From: Candidatus Omnitrophota bacterium
GTDB taxonomy: Bacteria; Omnitrophota; Gorgyraeia; Zapsychrales; Zapsychraceae
Assembly (NCBI GenBank): GCA_018062515.1
Contig: JAGOSC010000030.1
Span: 1-35,384, forward strand
Length of the DNA stretch: 35,384 bases
Reading direction: 5' to 3'
Position numbers and translations under genes: made by a program. Positions within the stretch are counted from its first letter, which is position 1. The number at the start of each line of letters is the position of its first letter. Under the pieces are notes generated by a model, which saw only the letters and a list, made by a program, of their open reading frames with translations, had not been told where the DNA came from and searched no databases. This document shows positions 1 to 7,752 of this stretch, one piece after another.

Positions 1-609
1 CTTCAGTACAGCCGACCATTGTAGAATGTCTAGCGGAGTACCGACATCTTCAACCTTTGGTAATAAATAAAAATACTTCATGTCAAGAATACGATCCGTT
101 TTGTCAGCGCGTTCGATTAATCGTCCGATATTGGCAAAATGCCAAGCCTCATTATGCGGCATGGTCACGGCCATAATCCCTTCAAATAGATGTGACCCTT
201 GCTTGATATGACGATAAAACTCATCCAAATTTTGTCCTGACAAATCTTTCGTGTCCTGCACGGATAAATACAAATCATTCACCTGTCGCCAAAGTTCACT
301 GGAAATGATTTCCCGGACAGAGCGCGCATTTTCACGGGCCGAAGCAAGACAGCTGATAATTGAATTTGGGTTATTGCGGTCGAAGGTCAAAAAGTGAATC
401 ACATTATCTTTTGTGTATTGTCCACCGTAATTAACATTAAAAACCTTTTCATCACCCGTAATGACCACGAGCGGCCGCCATTGTTCTTCAATACCGGGCG
501 GTAAATCCATGGTCAGGCTCAGATTCACGTCAACGAATCGCGCATAATTTTCAGCCCGTTCAACGTAACGTGTCAACCAATACGTGGAATTGGCCACTCG
601 GCTAAGCAT
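1..609 (-). CDS. Alpha-E domain protein (DUF403 family), C-terminus cut by window edge
   Basis: The first 203 residues are present, starting ATG at 609 with the sequence MLSRVANSTYWLTRYVERAE; the rest lies beyond position 1. The N-terminal S-x-YWL-x-RY-x-ERAEN pattern is the hallmark of alpha-E (DUF403) proteins, which are all-helical. A second helix-rich stretch contains NIGRLIERADKTDRILD near residue 170. These proteins are almost always encoded beside a circularly permuted ATP-grasp protein and sometimes a transglutaminase-like protease. Comparative genomics links the set to synthesis or attachment of a short peptide, but the product is unknown. The start codon overlaps the end of the ATP-grasp gene by 8 bases, so the two are translationally coupled. 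Family call is firm; biochemical role is not established. Confidence 0.85.
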   Translation of the reverse strand, partial: MLSRVANSTYWLTRYVERAENYARFVDVNLSLTMDLPPGIEEQWRPLVVITGDEKVFNVNYGGQYTKDNVIHFLTFDRNNPNSIISCLASARENARSVREIISSELWRQVNDLYLSVQDTKDLSGQNLDEFYRHIKQGSHLFEGIMAVTMPHNEAWHFANIGRLIERADKTDRILDMKYFYLLPKVEDVGTPLDILQWSAVLK

Positions 610-2059
610 CCCTCACCTCATTACATAAATATTCTTTTTGCAAAACCCAAGTGTCTTTACAACCGCCCCCCTGGGATGAATTGACAACCAGCGAACCTTT
701 TTTAAGAGCTACCCGGCTTAATCCTCCCGGCATAACGTAAACCGAATCTCCATACAAAACAAACGGCCGAAGATCGACATGCCGACCTTCAATATGTTCA
801 CCGATGATGGTCGGTACACGCGATAAAGCCATGACCGGCTGGGCAATATAATTACGCGGGCTGGCCTTGATCTTCCGTCGGAATTCATCAAGCTGTTTTT
901 TCTCCGCCTGATTACCCATCAGCATCCCGTAGCCGCCGGACTGATTGTCCAACTTGACCACCATCTGCTGAATATTCTGAAGAACATGTTGGCGCTGAAG
1001 ATCGTCCCAGCATAGGTAAGTCGGGACATTTGGTAGAATGGCATCTTGGTCTAAATAATATTTGATGATTTGCGGAACATATGCATAAACAACTTTGTCG
1101 TCGGCAATACCTGTTCCAGGCGCATTCGCGATCGCCACATTTCCTTTTTTATAAACTTCAAACAATCCCGGTACACCTAAAACTGAATTTGGATTAAATG
1201 TAAGTGGATCAAGAAAAACATCATCGATGCGACGGTAAATGACGTCGACTTTCTTGAGTCCCCTCGTTGTACGCATATAACAAAAACCGTTTTGGATAAT
1301 TAAGTCACGCCCTTCGACTAACTGAATGCCCATCTGTTGAGCCAAAAATGAATGTTCAAAATAAGCTGAATTGTAAATACCAGGCGTCAGTACAACGACG
1401 TTGGGAGAATCTTCGGATGATAACATCTGTAAAACTTCAAGAAGTCTTAAGGGATAGTCAAAAACCGGCGCGACGGATAGCTCAGCGAAAAGGTCTGGGA
1501 AAACATGTTTCATGATTTCTCTGTTCCCCAGAACGTAAGAAACCCCCGACGGAACGCGCAGATTATCTTCGAGAATATAATATTTTCCGTCCCCATGTTT
1601 GATCAGGTCAATCCCGCTGATATGAGTCCAACGGCCCTTGGGTGGTTTGAGCCCTTCACATTCTTTCAAATAGCCTGGGGAGGAATAGATGATCTCTTCC
1701 GGGATAATTTTGTCTTTCAGAATTAGCTTTTTATTATAAATGTCATCTAAAAAAATATTTAGCGCCTGGACACGCTGCTTTAAACCAAGGTCAATCGTTT
1801 CCCATTCTTGCTGATTGATAATACGCGGAATAATATCGAACGGCAATGTACGCTCAAGTCCTTTACCTTCTTGATAAACATTAAACGTAATACCCATGGA
1901 AATGTAAGCCCGCTCGGCCGCAAACTGTTTTTGGTGTAATTCCACCATACTCATCCGGGAAATTTTTTTCGCTAAGAGTGAATAACACGGACGTATGTGG
2001 TCTTTTTTAACCAGCATCTCGTCGAAAAAATCATCGGTTTTGTAATCAGTCAGCATCAT
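602..2059 (-). CDS. Circularly permuted ATP-grasp protein (DUF404/DUF407)
   Basis: About 485 residues, the usual family size. Recognisable blocks are LEDNLRVPSGVSYVLGNRE near residue 165, YRRIDDVFLDP near 280 and VKLDNQSGGYGM near 370, the last being the ATP-grasp nucleotide-binding part. Family members are predicted carboxylate-amine ligases that form peptide-like bonds using ATP. An upstream in-frame TTG at 2068 exists, but ATG at 2059 is preferred because GAGAG lies at Shine-Dalgarno distance in front of it. The gene is the first of a coupled pair with the alpha-E gene. No promoter fits between it and the intrinsic terminator at 2080-2119, so expression must come through that terminator, from the promoter at 2176-2204 or from further upstream. 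Substrate unknown. Confidence 0.85.
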   Translation of the reverse strand: MMLTDYKTDDFFDEMLVKKDHIRPCYSLLAKKISRMSMVELHQKQFAAERAYISMGITFNVYQEGKGLERTLPFDIIPRIINQQEWETIDLGLKQRVQALNIFLDDIYNKKLILKDKIIPEEIIYSSPGYLKECEGLKPPKGRWTHISGIDLIKHGDGKYYILEDNLRVPSGVSYVLGNREIMKHVFPDLFAELSVAPVFDYPLRLLEVLQMLSSEDSPNVVVLTPGIYNSAYFEHSFLAQQMGIQLVEGRDLIIQNGFCYMRTTRGLKKVDVIYRRIDDVFLDPLTFNPNSVLGVPGLFEVYKKGNVAIANAPGTGIADDKVVYAYVPQIIKYYLDQDAILPNVPTYLCWDDLQRQHVLQNIQQMVVKLDNQSGGYGMLMGNQAEKKQLDEFRRKIKASPRNYIAQPVMALSRVPTIIGEHIEGRHVDLRPFVLYGDSVYVMPGGLSRVALKKGSLVVNSSQGGGCKDTWVLQKEYLCNEVRDA

Positions 2060-2079
2060 ATCTCTCAATCATGGAATAC

Positions 2080-2119
2080 AAAAAAAAGGCCCAACGCTCC
2101 TCAAGGGAATGTTAGGCTT
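2080..2119 (-). terminator. Intrinsic terminator just upstream of the ATP-grasp gene
   Basis: Read on the minus strand, GCCTAACATTCCC and GGAGCGTTGGGC form a stem with two mismatches around a TTGA loop, followed at once by eight Ts (2087-2080). This is a textbook Rho-independent terminator. It ends only about 20 bases before the ATP-grasp start codon. It may terminate the MFS gene, a short RNA from the promoter at 2176-2204, or act as an attenuator. Confidence 0.85.
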
Positions 2120-2169
2120 CTATGTCTTTTTGTTGTTACCACTTCTTTGCCGCAACAACAATTAATAAT
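2080..2169 (-). ncRNA. Candidate ~90-nt leader RNA or small RNA
   Basis: The promoter at 2176-2204 should start transcription near 2169 and the terminator should end it near 2080. The predicted RNA has a 5' hairpin (GTTGTTGC, 2159-2152, with GTAACAAC, 2139-2132, 12-nt loop) and then the terminator hairpin. I see no ATG-started leader peptide inside. It matches no riboswitch class I can recognise. It is either a cis-acting attenuator of the ATP-grasp/alpha-E operon or an independent small RNA; existence is inferred from sequence only. Confidence 0.42.
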
Positions 2170-2175
2170 GTGTTA

Positions 2176-2204
2176 AATATAAATTAAAAATTGCACCTTG
2201 TCAA
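2176..2204 (-). promoter_or_regulatory. Sigma70-type promoter, TTGACA-N17-TATATT
   Basis: A perfect -35 box (2204-2199) and a 5/6 -10 box (2181-2176) are separated by 17 bases on the minus strand. The predicted start is near 2169, between the MFS stop codon and the terminator at 2080-2119. Confidence 0.7.
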
Positions 2205-2258
2205 GCGTCTTGCCAGATTAAGAAAAACACAGACAATTACCTATAATCACTTTATTTA

Positions 2259-3578
2259 TTATTCTTGCTGAATTGAGCGGCGATCAATTCCTAAAATCGG
2301 ACGCAACCGGATCATACTAAAAAATATGGCCAAACTATTGGCGGATTGAACCGGACGAACTTCTTGAACCATCCGAAGCAATCCATATGCCACCATGATT
2401 CGACACACCGACGCAACAAGAAATAAAGAAAGCATTTGATATCCCATCAACTTCGGAAGAATTTTGACAATCACTCCCCCAATGAGCGCGCCCAAAGCTA
2501 AAGCCAAACCATTGACGACATTCAGATATGCGATACAACGTGGTCTTTTTTGTGGCGTTGCGGCATCAAACACAAAATTGGAAACGCATAGATTCAAACC
2601 CGCCCATAAAAAACCGGATAACATTTCAACAAAAAATAAATAAGTCGGGTTGCGATTAATGAGCCAAAATAATGGCATAATCGCGATAACCCTCGTCGTT
2701 AACCGAATTATTTTCAGATTGCCGACTTTATCCGCATGCAGACCCCAGCGTCTAATCGATAAGAAAACCCCCAAAGGCGCGCTTAAATTGACCAAAGTAT
2801 ACGTCGCATAGCTAAAATGCATTTCCTCGAGCATGAATACGGAGAAAAATGGCGCCGCCAAATTCACTGAAAAATTCATTAAGGCAATAAAAATGACAAA
2901 CTTAACAAAATTGCTTTCTTTAAAACGCGCGAAGAATTCCAAAAAAGTAAACTTGTCCTCGTCTTTTACAACAATCGGTGGCTCTTCCATCTTTTGTAAA
3001 AACCAAAAAGAAAAAAACCGGCATATCATCGCCATCCCAAAAATAATACCGAAACCAGCGGCGGTGTTAATACCTTTCATTTGATCGAGGATAATCCCGG
3101 AAACAAACATTATCCCCAAAGTATTTAATCCCAGATTACGGCTGCGCCAGCCGAAATATTCTCCTCTCTTAGCGACGTCGACGAGATCTGACAGAAAACT
3201 CGACCAGGCTGGAATGAAGACCGCTCCGAATCCGGAAAAAATAATAATTGTAATTAGAAATGGCCAAACAAATTTAATCCCCATAATGATCATCATGACG
3301 ATCACCGCCAGTGCGAAAGACTGGAGTAAAACAAAAAGTGCCGTCATTTTTTTACGGGATCCACAGCGTTCGGTAAGATCCGCGCTAAACAACTGCACAA
3401 ACGAAGTCATAAGATTTGAGGCGCCGTTTAAAATCCCAATGTGAAAAGTATGCCCACCCATAAACAGGATAAAAGGAGTAAAAAATTCCTGAGTAAATCC
3501 GGCCATCGCGGAACCAAAAACACCTTTCCAGTAGGAAATTTTTAATGTTCGCTCTAATCGCTCTTTTGTTAAGGACAT
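2259..3578 (-). CDS. Major facilitator superfamily transporter
   Basis: 439 residues with about 12 hydrophobic segments, the typical MFS size and layout. An early loop after the second segment reads ADLTERCGSRKKMT, resembling the MFS motif A loop between TM2 and TM3. A long polar loop near residues 195-215 (EEPPIVVKDEDKF) separates the two six-helix halves. The C-terminal tail is basic. The substrate cannot be told from sequence; it could be an efflux pump or a solute importer. ATG at 3578 has GGAAAAG in front. The gene stands between the small lipoprotein gene and the leader region of the ATP-grasp operon. An inverted repeat at 3603-3644 and a TATAAT at 3635-3630 lie just upstream and may control it. 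Confidence 0.8.
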   Translation of the reverse strand: MSLTKERLERTLKISYWKGVFGSAMAGFTQEFFTPFILFMGGHTFHIGILNGASNLMTSFVQLFSADLTERCGSRKKMTALFVLLQSFALAVIVMMIIMGIKFVWPFLITIIIFSGFGAVFIPAWSSFLSDLVDVAKRGEYFGWRSRNLGLNTLGIMFVSGIILDQMKGINTAAGFGIIFGMAMICRFFSFWFLQKMEEPPIVVKDEDKFTFLEFFARFKESNFVKFVIFIALMNFSVNLAAPFFSVFMLEEMHFSYATYTLVNLSAPLGVFLSIRRWGLHADKVGNLKIIRLTTRVIAIMPLFWLINRNPTYLFFVEMLSGFLWAGLNLCVSNFVFDAATPQKRPRCIAYLNVVNGLALALGALIGGVIVKILPKLMGYQMLSLFLVASVCRIMVAYGLLRMVQEVRPVQSANSLAIFFSMIRLRPILGIDRRSIQQE

Positions 3579-3602
3579 TTTTTCTTTTCCGAAAATAAAG
3601 CA

Positions 3603-3644
3603 ACGGACCCCTATTTATTTCGACTATGTATTATAGGAGTCCGT
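3603..3644 (-). repeat. Inverted repeat/hairpin between lipoprotein and MFS genes
   Basis: Arms 3603-3614 and 3633-3644 pair over 12 bases around an 18-base loop. The single DNA mismatch becomes a U-G pair in minus-strand RNA, so the RNA stem is unbroken. A T-rich tract follows on the minus strand, so it may terminate the lipoprotein transcript. A TATAAT (3635-3630) inside the right arm alternatively suggests an operator at the MFS promoter. Confidence 0.5.
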
Positions 3645-3671
3645 CGCCTTACACTAAAAAATTTTAAATTA

Positions 3672-3830
3672 TTATAAACCTAACTTCTTTGTAGCTTCAT
3701 CCGCAGATTTATTTAATTGCTGACCGGCTTTATCCGCGTCTTTTTCTAATTGGCTTCGATTGTCGCAGCCAATCATTGTTCCCATAGCTAAAAACGCAAA
3801 AATGGAAGATAAAATAATACTCTTTTTCAT
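3672..3830 (-). CDS. Small lipoprotein, 52 aa
   Basis: The ORF encodes 52 residues. It begins MKKSIILSSIFAFLAMG, a basic N-terminus with a hydrophobic core, and then has a lipobox MIGC with the lipidated cysteine at residue 22. The mature part of about 30 residues (CDNRSQLEKDADKAGQQLN...) is charged, alanine-rich and predicted to be one amphipathic helix. A strong AGGAAA ribosome site precedes the ATG. In size and layout it resembles entericidin-type or other short envelope lipoproteins, but similarity is too generic to name it. It lies 27 bases downstream of mscL on the same strand and is probably co-transcribed with it, which would fit an envelope or osmotic-stress setting. Real gene is likely; function unknown. 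Confidence 0.75.
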   Translation of the reverse strand: MKKSIILSSIFAFLAMGTMIGCDNRSQLEKDADKAGQQLNKSADEATKKLGL

Positions 3831-3857
3831 GACATTTCCTTTCTTGGTAGTGTTGAT

Positions 3858-4274
3858 TTATTTTTTCTTAAGAAGATCGCGTATTTCGCCGAGCAGTATT
3901 TCTTGTCTGCTGAGCGCTGGCGGTGCCGCGGGCTTAATTTCTTCTTTTCTCTTTAATTTATTCATAGCTTTAATCATCAAAAAAATGGCGAAAGCCAAAA
4001 TCATAAAATCTAATGTTGTTTGTAAAAATTGACCGTAATTAAGCGTAACCGCATCTTTAGCTGCTCCGGCGGTGTCAACACTAGCCGGCTTAAGGATCCA
4101 TTTTAAATCCTTAAAATTAGTTCCGCCCATTAAAATACCGACGGGAGGCATAATAATATCGTTGACAACCGAAGAGACGATTTTTCCAAAACCTCCGCCG
4201 ATGATGATACCGACCGCCATATCCACCACATTGCCCTTCATCGCGAAATCTTTAAATTCTTGGATAACCTTCAT
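3858..4274 (-). CDS. mscL: Large-conductance mechanosensitive channel MscL
   Basis: 138 residues, the normal MscL length. The N-terminus FKDFAMKGNVVDMAVGIIIG is the conserved amphipathic helix and the pore-lining first membrane helix. The periplasmic loop follows, then a second membrane helix near residues 85-105, and a C-terminal helix ending LLGEIRDLLKKK that forms the cytoplasmic bundle. The pentameric channel opens under membrane tension and releases solutes during hypo-osmotic shock. ATG at 4274 is preceded by GGGAGGAAG. A promoter is seen at 4323-4350, so mscL heads a short unit with the small lipoprotein gene. Identification is secure. Confidence 0.97.
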   Translation of the reverse strand: MKVIQEFKDFAMKGNVVDMAVGIIIGGGFGKIVSSVVNDIIMPPVGILMGGTNFKDLKWILKPASVDTAGAAKDAVTLNYGQFLQTTLDFMILAFAIFLMIKAMNKLKRKEEIKPAAPPALSRQEILLGEIRDLLKKK

Positions 4275-4322
4275 ACTTCCTCCCTTTTTTGTTCAGCCGA
4301 CCGATCATAAATTTAAAGATTG

Positions 4323-4350
4323 ATTATACAACTTTACCGCTAAAAGACAA
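4323..4350 (-). promoter_or_regulatory. Predicted mscL promoter, TTGTCT-N16-TATAAT
   Basis: On the minus strand a 4/6 -35 box (4350-4345) and a perfect -10 box (4328-4323) are 16 bases apart. The predicted start near 4316 gives a 42-base leader to mscL. Confidence 0.6.
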
Positions 4351-4413
4351 GAATTAAAGACTTGCCGCTCAACCATTGATAAGTTTTCTGCAATGTCGGA
4401 AGTGAGATGATCT

Positions 4414-5481
4414 TTATTGAGGGATAAAATTTGTTTTAGGAGTAATTTTTAGAATTGTTTCAGCAATTAATTTCGCCGCGTTTTCACAATCATCAAAAGA
4501 ACAGGTTTCAACCATGGTATGCATATACCGTAAGGGAATAGCCACTAACGCCGTTGCTACACCTTGACGGCATATTTGAAGCATGGCTGTATCTGTTCCT
4601 CCTGGCCGTCCCGTCGATGTAAACTGATAGGGAATCTTTTTAGATTTGGCTGTTTCAACGAGCATTTTTCCTAAGACACGATTAATAACCGGCCCCGCGT
4701 GAAGGAGCGGGCCTTTTCCAACACGTACATCACCGATTTGACGTTTATCAATGTCCGGTACATCGGAGGCATGGCCTACATCAACAGCAAAGGCCACCGT
4801 CGGATTTATTCCGTAAGAACTGGTAATCGCTCCTCTTAAGCCGACCTCTTCTTGTACTGTTGAAACCGAATATACTCCAACCTTAGGCGACAAAGATCGC
4901 TCGCTTAAAATTTTGATGACTTCATTGACCACAAACGCTCCAGTCCGATTATCACAGCCCTTCGATGAAAAACGTCCATTCGCCAATTCAGTAAAATTGG
5001 GTGCGTACGTAGCTGGGTCTCCAATTTCAATCATCTTTAAAGCATTTTTCTTGCTGGAAGCACCGATATCAATCCATAAATCTTTAAGGGGAATAACCTT
5101 TTTCCAATCATCCCCCTCCATTAAATGAATAGCTTTTTTCCCAATCACACCGACGATTGGGCCACTCTTTGTATGAATATGGACATGCGATCCCGGCAAA
5201 ACACCCGGATCAATTCCGCCGATAGGAATCACATGAACATAACCGTCCTCTGAAACATGTGAAACCATAAAACCGATCTCATCACAATGTCCGGCTAACA
5301 TAATTTTAAAATCTGCTTCAGGATTAAGGACAGCGACAGCGTTACCGTGAATATCTTTAAACGTGTGGTGGGCAAATTTTTTTAAGCGCTTTAACCAAAC
5401 AGCTTGTTGCCGCTCTTCGAAACCGGATGGCCCGCATTGTCTAAGCATCTCAATTAAAAAACTTTTCGATTCAGCGTTCAT
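4414..5481 (-). CDS. M42 family metallo-aminopeptidase
   Basis: 355 residues, as usual for M42 (TET-like) peptidases. Metal-site motifs are in order: AGHCDEIGF (H65, D67), GCDNRTGA (D177), VQEEVGLRGA (catalytic and metal-binding E211/E212), AVDVGHASD (D234) and RYMHTMVE near the C-terminus. These enzymes bind two divalent metals and remove N-terminal residues from peptides as large cytosolic assemblies; some annotations call them endoglucanase/cellulase M, which is historical. ATG at 5481 has AGGAG at ideal spacing. The gene begins 30 bases after the PKD protein gene and may share its transcript, though the two functions are not obviously connected. Exact peptide preference cannot be read from sequence. 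Confidence 0.93.
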   Translation of the reverse strand: MNAESKSFLIEMLRQCGPSGFEERQQAVWLKRLKKFAHHTFKDIHGNAVAVLNPEADFKIMLAGHCDEIGFMVSHVSEDGYVHVIPIGGIDPGVLPGSHVHIHTKSGPIVGVIGKKAIHLMEGDDWKKVIPLKDLWIDIGASSKKNALKMIEIGDPATYAPNFTELANGRFSSKGCDNRTGAFVVNEVIKILSERSLSPKVGVYSVSTVQEEVGLRGAITSSYGINPTVAFAVDVGHASDVPDIDKRQIGDVRVGKGPLLHAGPVINRVLGKMLVETAKSKKIPYQFTSTGRPGGTDTAMLQICRQGVATALVAIPLRYMHTMVETCSFDDCENAAKLIAETILKITPKTNFIPQ

Positions 5482-5511
5482 GTATACTCCTGAAAATATT
5501 TATTGATTAAA

Positions 5512-7200
5512 TTAACGTACAGTGAAGGTAGCGACAGGCTTCTCATTGACTTCCGCAATAAAACGGGATGAAGACTTACTGCATTGTGTTTGTGTTTTAT
5601 CATCGACGGTCAGAACAACATTGTATGAACCTTTATTCGCATAGGTGTATTTAACCGTCGCGCCTTGTAAGGTTGTTCCGTCTCCCATATCCCATGTGAA
5701 TAATAATGGATTATTATCAGGATCACTCGACGCTGAGGCGTTAAATTCGGTTTCTTTTCCGACACAGCAGGATAAATTCGGCCCGCTATCTGCAACCGGC
5801 GGAGTATTTATGGACACGCGCGTCTCGACGGTGGCGGTTGAACAATCTGAATTCTTTCCGTCATCCACAACCAAACTAACTCGATAATCGCCGCCGCGCT
5901 GGTATTTATGCTTTACAATAGCCCCGCCTTTTTCATTCTCCCCGTCGCCAAACGTCCAATAATACTGTAAGGTATCGCCGTCCGGATCATTCGCTCCTGA
6001 CGCATTAAACTGAATTTCATTACCCACGCAACCCAGAGGCTCGGAAATAATGGAAACTTTAGGCGAAGCATTAATGACCGCCGTAACTGTACTCGTCGAC
6101 GGAGGGCACAATTCATTGATTTGATCAACAATCGTCAAAATAGGTTTAAATTGCCCAGCTGATTCGTACGTATGTTTGACCACTAAGCCTTCAGCACTTT
6201 TCCCGTCACCAAAATTCCAAACGGCTTTCAAAGTCCCTTTGGTTTCTGAATACGATTTACTACCATCAAAATTAATTTCTACGCCGGTACATCCATCAAT
6301 ATCTTTTCCGGCATCAGCCTTAGGAGCTTTACTTAAATGAACCGTGGTGAAATCGACGGCGGTTGAACATTGTAAATTCGATTGATCATCGACGAGAAGT
6401 TTAACATCATAGACGCCAGTTCCAGGAAAGGTGTGTGTAACTTTAACACCCTGCTGCACGCGGCTGTCTCCCATATCCCACGTATAAATTAATTCATCCG
6501 AATTCAAGTCGACCGTATTCGAAGCATCAAACAAAACAGCTAAATCTTCTTCCCGAGTGACGCATTGAAATACTTGTTCGCGACCAGCATCCGCTTTCGG
6601 CGGTGCATTCACATAAACAAAACGCGTTCCGGAGCCCTTATTACAAACGGTATTTAAATTATTATCAACAGCTAATTCGATCGTATACGTTCCCGGAGCC
6701 GCATAAGCATGTGAGATGATCGGTTCTTTCGTCGCTTCGGTTGCCCCATCACCAAAATTCCAGGAATAACTTAATGGAGAACCAGCATCATCACGGCTGG
6801 CGTTGGCATCAAAATTGAAGGATTCATTCACACAGACGCGATTAGCGGACGTGAACTCAACATATGGAGGAATATTCACCGACACATGTTGACTATAACT
6901 GTCCTCTACGCACTCTAACCCTGATTTGTCGGAAATCATAAGGTTAACAAAATAATCGCCGGAATTTTTATAGGTATGTTGAACGATCATCCCCTCAGCT
7001 GTTTCACCATCACCAAAATCCCAAGCATACGTGATTTTATCATTATTGACATCAGCAGAACCAGTGGCATCAAAGGTAAATTGATTACAATTAGGAGATG
7101 TAATAGGCGCTTTTATTTCGGCTGAAACGGGAATTGTGAAGGCAAATTGCAGGATCGTTATGATGAGGCTGTACAAGTACAGCTTGTGAAACTTAAGCAT
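5512..7200 (-). CDS. Secreted PKD-repeat protein, six repeats
   Basis: 562 residues. A signal peptide covers about residues 1-27 (hydrophobic core then PVSA-E). The rest is six tandem PKD domains of about 85-90 residues, each with a W-(D/N/T)-(F/M)-GDG-type core (one has GDS) and an H-x-(Y/F) strand followed by a (L/I)xVDD-like edge. No catalytic domain or membrane anchor follows; it ends shortly after the sixth repeat. Each repeat holds one cysteine near its start and one near its end: 38/97, 123/186, 213/278, 304/365, 391/453 and 479/540. C478 is the only extra one. This suggests one disulfide per repeat and export to an oxidising place. PKD domains are beta-sandwich folds used in surface adhesion and carbohydrate or protein binding. 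AGAGGAAA precedes the ATG. Confidence 0.88.
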   Translation of the reverse strand: MLKFHKLYLYSLIITILQFAFTIPVSAEIKAPITSPNCNQFTFDATGSADVNNDKITYAWDFGDGETAEGMIVQHTYKNSGDYFVNLMISDKSGLECVEDSYSQHVSVNIPPYVEFTSANRVCVNESFNFDANASRDDAGSPLSYSWNFGDGATEATKEPIISHAYAAPGTYTIELAVDNNLNTVCNKGSGTRFVYVNAPPKADAGREQVFQCVTREEDLAVLFDASNTVDLNSDELIYTWDMGDSRVQQGVKVTHTFPGTGVYDVKLLVDDQSNLQCSTAVDFTTVHLSKAPKADAGKDIDGCTGVEINFDGSKSYSETKGTLKAVWNFGDGKSAEGLVVKHTYESAGQFKPILTIVDQINELCPPSTSTVTAVINASPKVSIISEPLGCVGNEIQFNASGANDPDGDTLQYYWTFGDGENEKGGAIVKHKYQRGGDYRVSLVVDDGKNSDCSTATVETRVSINTPPVADSGPNLSCCVGKETEFNASASSDPDNNPLLFTWDMGDGTTLQGATVKYTYANKGSYNVVLTVDDKTQTQCSKSSSRFIAEVNEKPVATFTVR

Positions 7201-7314
7201 AAATTTCCTCTATATTAGTGTGATGTTCATAAACTAAAACAGAGTATATCATAATTAATTTAAGGCGGTTGAAGTTTTTAATTTAAATTTGATATCTTTA
7301 CTGTAGGCGCGGGA

Positions 7315-7704
7315 TTAGTTTGCAGCAAGAACTCCCTGCGTATTGATCGACCAGCTGGTATTACCTGTCGTCGAGCTAACCGGGACCGCAACAACGGAAT
7401 AAGTATATAAAGTCAGCGTAGCCGAAAAATTATAACCAGCATGGGCGCCTGCAAAAAAATCAGTGCTAAGATATGGCGGGACATCTCCAATAAGCTCACT
7501 CGTGTCTAAAGGGTATTGATTATGAATGCTGTAGTAGTTTTCTAAAGCGGTACTTATTGCCTTCAAAGTGGCCTTGGCTGAGGATTCATTGGCTGTGATT
7601 TTGGCCCGAATCAGATTAGGAATGGCAATCGCAGCTAAAATAGCAATGATCGCCACAACAATCATTACTTCCACCAATGTAAATGCTTTCTTACAACGTT
7701 TCAT
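7315..7704 (-). CDS. Type IV pilin-like/type II secretion pseudopilin (PulG-like)
   Basis: 129 residues. The N-terminus MKRCKKAFTLVEVMIVVAI is a class III signal: a short basic leader, then a hydrophobic helix with F(+1) and the conserved E(+5) at residue 12. The residue before the cut site is alanine rather than the usual glycine. The helix continues through AIIAILAAIAIPNLIRAK, and the following part (ESSAKATLKAISTALENYY) is typical of major pseudopilins. The globular part is short. After prepilin peptidase processing it would assemble into an inner-membrane pseudopilus. No other secretion or pilus genes lie in the window, so the system it serves is unknown. It is followed on the same strand by the PKD protein gene. 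Confidence 0.9.
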   Translation of the reverse strand: MKRCKKAFTLVEVMIVVAIIAILAAIAIPNLIRAKITANESSAKATLKAISTALENYYSIHNQYPLDTSELIGDVPPYLSTDFFAGAHAGYNFSATLTLYTYSVVAVPVSSTTGNTSWSINTQGVLAAN

Positions 7705-7722
7705 ACTTAAAGGATACCACGT

Positions 7723-7750
7723 AAATTAAATATTAAAAGCCTTTTGTCAA
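7723..7750 (-). promoter_or_regulatory. Possible promoter for the pseudopilin gene
   Basis: A perfect TTGACA (7750-7745) just after the mtaB stop codon is followed after 16 bases by a weak TAATTT (7728-7723). The -35 is convincing, the -10 is poor. Confidence 0.3.
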
Positions 7751-7752
7751 GT

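Noticed and set aside
2833..3084. Plus-strand open frames inside the MFS gene and similar frames elsewhere
   Set aside because: They mirror genes on the other strand, lack ribosome sites and show low-complexity or unconvincing protein.
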